Below the pieces are notes generated by a model. It was given only the letters and a program-made list of their open reading frames with translations. It ran no database searches and was not told the origin of the DNA. The translations under genes and the position numbers were made by a program. A stretch of DNA of 8,193 bases from Candidatus Moraniibacteriota bacterium. Its GTDB lineage: Bacteria > Patescibacteriota > Minisyncoccia > Moranbacterales > GWC2-37-73. The stretch is taken from positions 2,570-10,762 of the forward strand of contig DOKE01000036.1 in the NCBI GenBank assembly GCA_003510895.1. The letters are read 5' to 3'. Below, piece after piece: positions 1-5,104 of the stretch. Each line of letters opens with the position of its first letter. The stretch's first letter is position 1.

Positions 1-15
1 AGCGAATAGATTCAT
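1..15 (-). CDS. Start of a gene running off the left edge (first 5 codons)
   Basis: An ATG at 15-13 on the minus strand opens a frame reading Met-Asn-Leu-Phe-Ala before the window ends. It is called because a consensus Shine-Dalgarno AGGAGG (30-25) lies 9 bases upstream and because it follows the small membrane protein gene, on the same strand, after a 36-base gap. The product cannot be identified from five residues. The start codon lies in the arm of a short hairpin, described separately. Confidence 0.5.
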
Positions 16-20
16 TCGCT
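1..20. repeat. Inverted repeat over the start codon of the left-edge gene
   Basis: Arms AGCGAAT (1-7) and ATTCGCT (14-20) are perfect reverse complements around a 6-base loop. In the minus-strand RNA, the A and U of the start codon (15-14) fall in the stem, just downstream of the AGGAGG site. The stem touches the window edge, so it may be longer. A role in limiting translation start is inference. Confidence 0.45.
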
Positions 21-24
21 AACG

Positions 25-30
25 CCTCCT
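25..30 (-). promoter_or_regulatory. Consensus ribosome binding site AGGAGG
   Basis: AGGAGG on the minus strand, 9 bases before the ATG at 15, is a perfect match to the anti-Shine-Dalgarno core. It decides the start of the left-edge gene. It stands out because most genes in this window have weak or no such site. Confidence 0.6.
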
Positions 31-51
31 AACCATATACAATACCCAGAA

Positions 52-381
52 TCACGCCACTTGCTTTATTTCGGAACTTATCTTCCTTTCGGTGTTCAAC
101 ATACTTGTATATTTTGGTTCGGAACAACATATAGCAAGAATAAAAGGCAATGGCCAAATAACAAGAAGCGCTGCTATGCAACAAAACAATGCTACAACAA
201 CAATTCCGAGAAATACTTTGGCGCAAAAATCATTTCTTATCGCATCAACAAAACAGGTGCGTGTATTCTCAGGAATAATAATTATGGAAAACCATATTGC
301 GTAAGCATACACCACAAATCCGATTAAAACATAAATGGCGCCAGGAACAGAAAAAAGCAGACTCAGAGCATAATTCAGCAT
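52..381 (-). CDS. Small two-helix membrane protein, cysteine-rich, function unknown
   Basis: A 109-residue protein that I do not recognise. Two long hydrophobic stretches, about residues 5-36 and 56-86, predict two membrane helices joined by a short polar loop (PENTRTCFVDAIRND). A hydrophilic C-terminal tail of about 23 residues follows. There is no cleavable signal peptide that I would call with confidence. Six cysteines (43, 53, 67, 68, 85, 86) are unusual for so small a protein, and four form two CC pairs in or at the end of the second helix. The ATG at 381 is well supported by an upstream AAGGGGGTG. The gene begins 38 bases after the tyrS stop and ends in TGA, 36 bases before the next start, so it is probably transcribed with tyrS. 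Nothing in the sequence links it to tyrosyl-tRNA synthesis. Confidence 0.72.
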   Translation of the reverse strand: MLNYALSLLFSVPGAIYVLIGFVVYAYAIWFSIIIIPENTRTCFVDAIRNDFCAKVFLGIVVVALFCCIAALLVIWPLPFILAICCSEPKYTSMLNTERKISSEIKQVA

Positions 382-385
382 ATCA

Positions 386-394
386 CACCCCCTT
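386..394 (-). promoter_or_regulatory. Strong ribosome binding site for the small membrane protein
   Basis: The minus strand reads AAGGGGGTG, identical to the extended consensus AAGGAGGTG except for one A-to-G change that can still pair by G:U wobble. The GGGGG core ends 6 bases before the ATG at 381. It fixes that start and supports the small ORF being real. Confidence 0.6.
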
Positions 395-419
395 TTTTTT
401 ATTTTATCATTTTATGATG

Positions 420-1625
420 TTAAAAAACTATTTTTATAAAATCTTTTTTTCCAACTTTAATTATTTTTTCAGAAAAAGAATTGTCCAAGCTCTTATCTGC
501 ATCTGTCATTTTCTCACCGTCTATCGAAACTCCTCCTTGTTCTATTTTTCTTCGAGCATCTCCTTTGCTTTTTGCAACTTCAGCTAAGACTAAAAATTCA
601 ACCAGTTTTATTTCATCTTCTCCAACTTTCACCTCACGAACATCCTCCGGAATTTCTTTCTTGGAAAAAGTATTAATGAAATTTTCTCGAGCTTTTTGAG
701 CCGCTTCTTCCCCGTGAAATATTTTGGTTATTTCTTCCGCCAATTTCAATTTAGCATCGCGCGGATTCATTGTTATAATTTTTTTTATTTCCTCTAAAGA
801 TATCATCGTACAATTAATAAATAATATTTCTATCATTTCATCTGGCTGAGACATAATCTGTCCAAACTTATCATTAGCGCCAGTATCAAGAAATATTCCG
901 GTTCCTTTGCTTTTTGACATCAATTCTCCTGTTTTGGGATTTTCCATCAGAGTTACCGCTACAACAAATTTGTTTTTATTTTTTAATTTTCTAAGCAAAG
1001 TCCTTCCGGTCAAAGCATTAAAAATCTGGTCTGTTCCACAAACCTCCACATCAACATCCATTGCCACACTATCATAGCCCTGCATCAAAGGATACAAAAA
1101 TTCGTGCAAATGAATCGGTTTTCCTTCTCCTATTCTTTTTTCAAACATATCCCTTTCTAATAATTGTTGGACAGTAAGATTAGACGCTAGATTTATTATG
1201 TCTTCAAAATTAAGTTTTGAAAGCCAATCATTATTATATTTTATTTGAGGGGGATTTTCTTTACTATTAAAATCCATAAGGGGCAAGATCAACTCTTTCC
1301 ATTTTTTAACATTGTCCAGTACTTCCTCTCGCGACAATTGTTTTCGAGCAGAAGATTCTCCTGTCGGATCACCAATTCTGGCTGTGAAATCTCCAAACAA
1401 AACAATTACTTCATTTCCTAGTTTTCTAAATTTTTCCAGGAGCATAAAGTTCTTGGCATGACTAAGATGAAGTGTCGGCGCAGTAGCGTCAAAACCAATA
1501 TAAAAACGCAACTTTTCTCCAGAAAGTAATTTATCCCTGAATTCTGCCCTGCTAGGCAAAATATCAACGATCGTACCTCGATTCAAAATTTCATCAATTT
1601 GTTGTTCCAGTTCTTTTTTATCCAT
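420..1625 (-). CDS. tyrS: Tyrosyl-tRNA synthetase
   Basis: Class I synthetase that activates tyrosine with ATP and charges tRNA-Tyr in the cytoplasm. It has 401 residues, near the usual length (about 400-425). The catalytic core is recognisable by FYIGFDATAPTLHLSH (residues 41-56, the HIGH-type motif), YPLMQGYD (178-185, with the family's tyrosine-binding Tyr178, Gln182 and Asp185), GTDQ (197-200) and LMSKSKG (235-241, the KMSKS loop). A C-terminal S4-like RNA-binding domain spans about 335-401 (VEFLVLAEVAKSKGDARRKIEQGG). The FDATAPTLHL and GTDQIFNALTGR wording resembles the TyrZ-type branch more than E. coli TyrS. Odd point: the HIGH-type motif is HLSH, with Ser55 where the family has Gly; the codon is AGT, one transition from GGT. 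The start at 1625 (MDKKELEQQIDEI) is natural, but no ribosome binding site precedes it, and a promoter ends only a few bases upstream. Confidence 0.96.
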   Translation of the reverse strand: MDKKELEQQIDEILNRGTIVDILPSRAEFRDKLLSGEKLRFYIGFDATAPTLHLSHAKNFMLLEKFRKLGNEVIVLFGDFTARIGDPTGESSARKQLSREEVLDNVKKWKELILPLMDFNSKENPPQIKYNNDWLSKLNFEDIINLASNLTVQQLLERDMFEKRIGEGKPIHLHEFLYPLMQGYDSVAMDVDVEVCGTDQIFNALTGRTLLRKLKNKNKFVVAVTLMENPKTGELMSKSKGTGIFLDTGANDKFGQIMSQPDEMIEILFINCTMISLEEIKKIITMNPRDAKLKLAEEITKIFHGEEAAQKARENFINTFSKKEIPEDVREVKVGEDEIKLVEFLVLAEVAKSKGDARRKIEQGGVSIDGEKMTDADKSLDNSFSEKIIKVGKKDFIKIVF

Positions 1626-1633
1626 ATGCGATT

Positions 1634-1662
1634 ATAATAGCATTCAAATTTTTTCGTTGCAA
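1634..1662 (-). promoter_or_regulatory. Candidate promoter for a near-leaderless tyrS mRNA
   Basis: In the 49-base gap before tyrS the minus strand carries TTGCAA (1662-1657), a 17-base spacer, and TATTAT (1639-1634) preceded directly by TGC, an extended -10 element. A shifted TATAAT overlaps it at 1636-1631. Transcription starting 6-7 bases further on would begin at or within about 3 bases of the ATG at 1625, giving a leaderless or nearly leaderless message. This fits the absence of a Shine-Dalgarno site. The match is by eye only. Confidence 0.45.
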
Positions 1663-1674
1663 TGCAAATAAATA

Positions 1675-1971
1675 TTACAAAAGTCCCATTCTTTTTTTCG
1701 CTTCAAAAACTTGATGCTTATTCATTTGTCCGGATTTTTCCATTTGCTCCAACATTTCCAATATTTGCTTCTTATTTTTTTGAACATTTTTCGGCTCCAA
1801 AGCCTTTCGCATCAAATCCTCTCTCTCTTTTGGATTCATTTTCATCACTTTTTTCATTGCAATTCTTTGTAACATCCCCATATTTTCAGCTCCGGGAATT
1901 CCTTTCAATTCATCATCGACTTTCTTTTTGTTCTCATCATCGCTGGATTTTTTCTTGAAAATATTAAACAT
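1675..1971 (-). CDS. Small Met/Lys-rich protein of unknown function
   Basis: A 98-residue soluble, strongly charged protein that I do not recognise. The first 25 residues are polar and lysine-rich (MFNIFKKKSSDDENKKK). Residues 30-95 look largely helical and contain short patterns such as MGMLQRIAMKKVMKMNPKERE and ILEMLEQMEKSGQMNK. Eleven residues are methionine (1, 31, 33, 39, 43, 45, 54, 73, 77, 83, 95), which is very high. It has no membrane helix, no signal peptide and no cysteine. It starts 26 bases after the secF stop with no clear ribosome binding site. Its place after secD-secF suggests co-transcription with the export genes, but no function follows from that. The reading frame is clean, the length is moderate and the gene fills the gap, so it is likely real. 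Confidence 0.7.
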   Translation of the reverse strand: MFNIFKKKSSDDENKKKVDDELKGIPGAENMGMLQRIAMKKVMKMNPKEREDLMRKALEPKNVQKNKKQILEMLEQMEKSGQMNKHQVFEAKKRMGLL

Positions 1972-1997
1972 ATATTTTTGTAATTTTTAAATATTTA

Positions 1998-2894
1998 TTA
2001 ATTTTTCATTTTTATTCTATAACTTGTGACAAGAAGGGCTGTGGCGACATATATGGAAGAATATGTTCCAAAACCTATTCCCACCAAAAGAGCCACCGCA
2101 AAATTCCTTATTGATTCACCGCCAAAAACAACAATTGCAATCAACATAATAATCACTGTGAGCGAAGTATTTATGGATCGAGCCAAAGTTTCATTCAATG
2201 AACGATTAACAATAGATTCAAAATCTTCGCTCCTGGAAGATTTTATAAGATTTTCTCTGGTTCTATCATAGACGACAATCGTATCATTAACCGAGTATCC
2301 CAAAATCGTCAACAACGCCGCTATGAAAGGAACACCCACTTCAACATTCCAAAACTGTCCCAACATTGAAAAAAATCCCAACGTAATCAAAATGTCATGC
2401 GCCAGAGCTATGATTGCGCCTATGCCATATTGCCAAGAAGAAATCGGATAGGAAACCTTATTAAACGCCCAAGCGATATAGAGAGCGATTCCAATGACTG
2501 CTAAAACCAACGCTATAATCGCATTTTTTTTCATCTGCCCTGAAACTGATCCTCCAATAAAATCCGCTTTTACTTGCTGATAATTTTCATCCACGCCTTT
2601 CATTTTTTCCATAACCTTATTATTGGATTCCTCATCAGCCTGCGCATATCTGATTATGTAAGAATTATTTTCCGTAGCCTGAATTTGAAGACTGCTAAGA
2701 CCAAGTTCTGAAAGGGCTTCTTCCAATTGATTTTTTTGAACATTTTTTTCAGCGGAAAATTTCATTTCCATCAGAACTCCTCCTTTGAAATCTATCCCTA
2801 GTCTCAAACCCCAAATCGAAAGAAACACAACGCTAAGAAGCGTGAGAATTCCCGAAAAAATATATGCATATTTTCTTTTTGCTATTATATTCAT
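1998..2894 (-). CDS. secF: Protein translocase subunit SecF
   Basis: Membrane partner of SecD; SecDF assists late steps of protein export through SecYEG using the proton motive force. Taken from the ATG at 2894 it has 298 residues, typical of stand-alone SecF. It has a first membrane helix at about residues 11-30, then the family motif GIDFKGG (33-39), a short periplasmic domain, and five further helices from about residue 124. Conserved motifs are ALAHDILITLG (about 163-173), GYSVNDTIVVYDRTREN (199-215) and RSINTSLT (about 239-246). A GTG at 2909 in the same frame would add five residues and overlap secD by 14 bases. I prefer the ATG because MNIIAKRKYAYIFSGIL is the usual SecF opening, and because it sits one base after the secD stop (TAA-T-ATG), the same arrangement as secA to the NUDIX gene. 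It is followed by the 98-residue unknown gene. Confidence 0.93.
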   Translation of the reverse strand: MNIIAKRKYAYIFSGILTLLSVVFLSIWGLRLGIDFKGGVLMEMKFSAEKNVQKNQLEEALSELGLSSLQIQATENNSYIIRYAQADEESNNKVMEKMKGVDENYQQVKADFIGGSVSGQMKKNAIIALVLAVIGIALYIAWAFNKVSYPISSWQYGIGAIIALAHDILITLGFFSMLGQFWNVEVGVPFIAALLTILGYSVNDTIVVYDRTRENLIKSSRSEDFESIVNRSLNETLARSINTSLTVIIMLIAIVVFGGESIRNFAVALLVGIGFGTYSSIYVATALLVTSYRIKMKN

Positions 2895-2895
2895 A

Positions 2896-4608
2896 TTACT
2901 TATTTTCACTTATATTTTTATCCTTTCCTGTCCCCAGAATTAACCACATTCTTTTTTCAGCCCAATCGCCAAGAAAAAATCTAAGCATATTTTTCACCAA
3001 AACAATAGCTGTAAACATAGACATCAAAACACCTATTGTTAATATTAAAGCAAATCCTTTGACGAAACTAGTTCCAACCCAAATAAGAATAAGCGATGTT
3101 AATATTGTAGAATAGTTTCCATCTCTAATGCTTGGCCAAGCTCTTCTGAAACCTTCCTCCAACGATCTGCCAAGATTTTTTCCACTTTCAATTTCTTCTC
3201 TCATTCTTTCAAACACCAATACATTTGCATCCACTGCCATACCCATTGTAAGAATAAATCCAGCAATTCCAGAAAGCGTGAGTGTTATCGGCCAAGGAGT
3301 AAATGAGCCCGATAGCTTAAAAACTGAAATCATAATTGTCGCGTACATAATAAGTCCCAAGGATGCGACAAGCCCCAAAAACCTATACAAAAATATCATA
3401 AAAATGATTACCGCCGCCAAGCCCATCATCCCGGCTTTCAAAATTTTGTTCAAAGACTCCTCTCCCAATGAAGCTTCTATGTTTTGTTGAGAAACTAATT
3501 CCAACGGCACAGGAATCGAACCTTCATTTATCATACTCTTAAGACCATTGGCTTCTTCAAATGAAAAATCACCGGAAATAACAGCTTCCCCGTTGGATAT
3601 TTCCGAATTTATAGTCGGCGAACTTTTAAATTGTCCGTCTAAAAATATTGCCAAGGGTTTTCCAATGTTCCTCTTGGTTATTTCCGCAAAAAGTCTTGTC
3701 CCTTCTTCGTCGAATTTAATAGAAACTTCCGGTGTTCCAATTCCCTGTCCTTGAGGAAAAACAACCTGAACATCTGTTAAATTTTTTCCGGTAAGTCCGG
3801 TTTCTTTATACTTAAACTCTTGATAGTTTTCCGGATTCTGCTTGGAAAATAAAATATGTTTGGCGCTAACTTCTTTGTCATCGCCTTCCCCTTTTGATTC
3901 AACAAATTTTATTATATGCCAACCATATTCAGTTTCAACCAGGCTTTCATAAATTTCTCCCGGCTTGAGATTTTTGTTAAAAAGAATTTCATCGAATTCC
4001 GAAACAAAATTACCTTTTTTCACAAACCCAAGATCGCCTCCATTTTCCTTGCTTCCCGGATCACTGCTGAATTCTTTGGCAAGATCTTCAAAACTGTCTC
4101 CCTTTTTCGCTCGGGCTAAAATTTCTTCCGCTTTTGTCTTTGATTTAATATTCAAATCATCAAATACTTTTTTGATTTCAGGATCAATTTCCCCTTCTTC
4201 TTTGAACTCCAAAAGTGGAGCTTCTTTTATTTTCTTTTTAGCCTCCTCAATATCCTTTATTCCCGGAAGTTCCACTACAATCCTATATTCCTCTCCGCTC
4301 TTAGATGTTTGAACCAGTGATTCGCCCACGCCAAAAGCATTAATTCTTCTTTCTATGACATCTTGAGCACTTTGAAGAGCATCTTCAACCTTGTTTGATT
4401 CTAAACCAGAAATATCAGCCTTATATTCCAAATGTATACCCCCTTGTAGATCCAACCCTAAATTCAATTTCAATTTATTTAGCGCGGTATATATCGGCGG
4501 AACAAATCTGGCAGCTTCGGGATATGAAATCAGCCCTGTCAGAAAAAACAGAGCAATAATCGCAATAAATTTAACTTTTATTTTTCTTTGCATATTCATA
4601 CCATCCAT
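2896..4608 (-). CDS. secD: Protein translocase subunit SecD with an inserted parvulin-like domain
   Basis: Large subunit of the SecDF export complex, 570 residues. It has an N-terminal membrane helix (about 11-29), then the LNLGLDLQGGIHLEYK signature (47-63) opening the periplasmic P1 domain. Five membrane helices occupy about 389-545, including GMAVDANVLVFERMREE (456-472), where Asp460 matches the proton-pathway aspartate of the family. Between LLEFKEEGE (132-140) and TGLTGKNLTD (270-279), which are normally joined by a shorter P1 segment, lies a parvulin-type insert of about 118 residues, described separately. The gene is 15 bases after the NUDIX stop. The start is uncertain: ATGs at 4608, 4599 and 4593 are in frame. 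The last would give MQRKIKVKFIAIIALFF and has GGATGG 7 bases upstream, so residues 1-5 may not be translated. The stop is one base before the secF ATG, which suggests translational coupling. SecD and SecF are separate here, not fused. Confidence 0.95.
   Translation of the reverse strand: MDGMNMQRKIKVKFIAIIALFFLTGLISYPEAARFVPPIYTALNKLKLNLGLDLQGGIHLEYKADISGLESNKVEDALQSAQDVIERRINAFGVGESLVQTSKSGEEYRIVVELPGIKDIEEAKKKIKEAPLLEFKEEGEIDPEIKKVFDDLNIKSKTKAEEILARAKKGDSFEDLAKEFSSDPGSKENGGDLGFVKKGNFVSEFDEILFNKNLKPGEIYESLVETEYGWHIIKFVESKGEGDDKEVSAKHILFSKQNPENYQEFKYKETGLTGKNLTDVQVVFPQGQGIGTPEVSIKFDEEGTRLFAEITKRNIGKPLAIFLDGQFKSSPTINSEISNGEAVISGDFSFEEANGLKSMINEGSIPVPLELVSQQNIEASLGEESLNKILKAGMMGLAAVIIFMIFLYRFLGLVASLGLIMYATIMISVFKLSGSFTPWPITLTLSGIAGFILTMGMAVDANVLVFERMREEIESGKNLGRSLEEGFRRAWPSIRDGNYSTILTSLILIWVGTSFVKGFALILTIGVLMSMFTAIVLVKNMLRFFLGDWAEKRMWLILGTGKDKNISENK
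3838..4191 (-). other. Circularly permuted parvulin (PpiC-type) domain within secD
   Basis: This region encodes SecD residues 140-257. Residues 159-237 match the body of a parvulin domain in order: the helix AEEILARAKKGDSFEDLAKEFS, then DPGSKENGGDLGFVKKGNFV, then the EFDEILF helix, LKPGEI, and the final strand EYGWHIIKFVE with His231. The family's usual first strand, normally (A/S)xHIL at the N-terminus, is absent before the helix. It appears instead after a glycine-rich turn (SKGEGDDKE) as VSAKHILFS, with His251. First and last strands are neighbours in the parvulin sheet, so this order can fold. Both histidines of the parvulin dual-histidine pair are present. Activity is not proven. Confidence 0.75.
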
Positions 4609-4623
4609 TGTAACCCAAAAAAA

Positions 4624-5103
4624 TCATCTCGGCAACCCTCTTTTGTCCAAGAAATAATACGCTTTTTTGAACATTCTTTTTGAATCTTTATTTCCGATCA
4701 TCCTAATTGCTCTATCAAAATCAACCCAAGCATACGCCTTATTTTCAAAATTCAAAACCACATCGGCTTTTTTAGTTTGAGCAATATAATATACAACTCT
4801 TTTAAAAATACTTGTTCCAAATCCTTTTCTGATTCTTTCTTCATATTCACTACCTTTTGCTGTATAAAAAAATCTATTGCTAATTCTAAAACCATCTATA
4901 ACTTCAATTTCTGTTAGTTTTGTTTCTTCAAATACTTCACGGGAAAGTGTTTCTTTTTCATTCTCTCCTTTTTCAGAATGTCCTTTGAGAAAATCCCATT
5001 GTCCCGACCTATATTTAAGCAGCAGGAATTTTTTTATTCCATTTTCCTCCTTGAATATAATCGCTCCTACTGATTTTTCAAATGATATAGAAAAAAATTT
5101 CAT
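4624..5103 (-). CDS. NUDIX hydrolase (Ap4A hydrolase-like)
   Basis: A 159-residue NUDIX protein; the family cleaves nucleoside diphosphates linked to another group. The Nudix box spans residues 41-63 (GHSEKGENEKETLSREVFEE, then TKL) with the metal-binding glutamates Glu56, Glu59 and Glu60. It departs from the consensus GX5EX7REUXEEXGU only by Lys for the second-last Gly. The preceding QWDFLKGH resembles the WDFPKGH of diadenosine tetraphosphate hydrolases, so that substrate class is a reasonable guess, but other nucleotide substrates are possible. The frame is open upstream to 5178, which would overlap the secA C-terminus by 74 bases. I chose the ATG at 5103 because MKFFSISFEKSVGAIIF is a natural Nudix opening, it lies one base after the secA stop, and GGA sits about 7 bases upstream. 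It is embedded between secA and secD; any link with export is unknown. Confidence 0.9.
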   Translation of the reverse strand: MKFFSISFEKSVGAIIFKEENGIKKFLLLKYRSGQWDFLKGHSEKGENEKETLSREVFEETKLTEIEVIDGFRISNRFFYTAKGSEYEERIRKGFGTSIFKRVVYYIAQTKKADVVLNFENKAYAWVDFDRAIRMIGNKDSKRMFKKAYYFLDKRGLPR

Positions 5104-5104
5104 A

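Noticed and set aside
382..419. Terminator after tyrS
   Set aside because: The only hairpin is a 5-base A/T stem (ATCAT/ATGAT) followed on the transcribed strand by A and not T; the T-run at 393-400 is on the other strand and forms the A-run before the ribosome binding site.
1662..1958. Plus-strand 98-codon open frame opposite the Met-rich small gene
   Set aside because: Phe/Ser-rich antisense shadow; the minus-strand frame fits the operon direction and has a more protein-like composition.
2895..2909. GTG start for secF at 2909
   Set aside because: It adds five residues before a typical SecF N-terminus and overlaps secD; the ATG at 2894 is preferred, though the GTG is not excluded.
4609..4623. 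Promoter between the NUDIX gene and secD
   Set aside because: Only 15 bases, no recognisable -10 or -35; co-transcription is the simpler reading.
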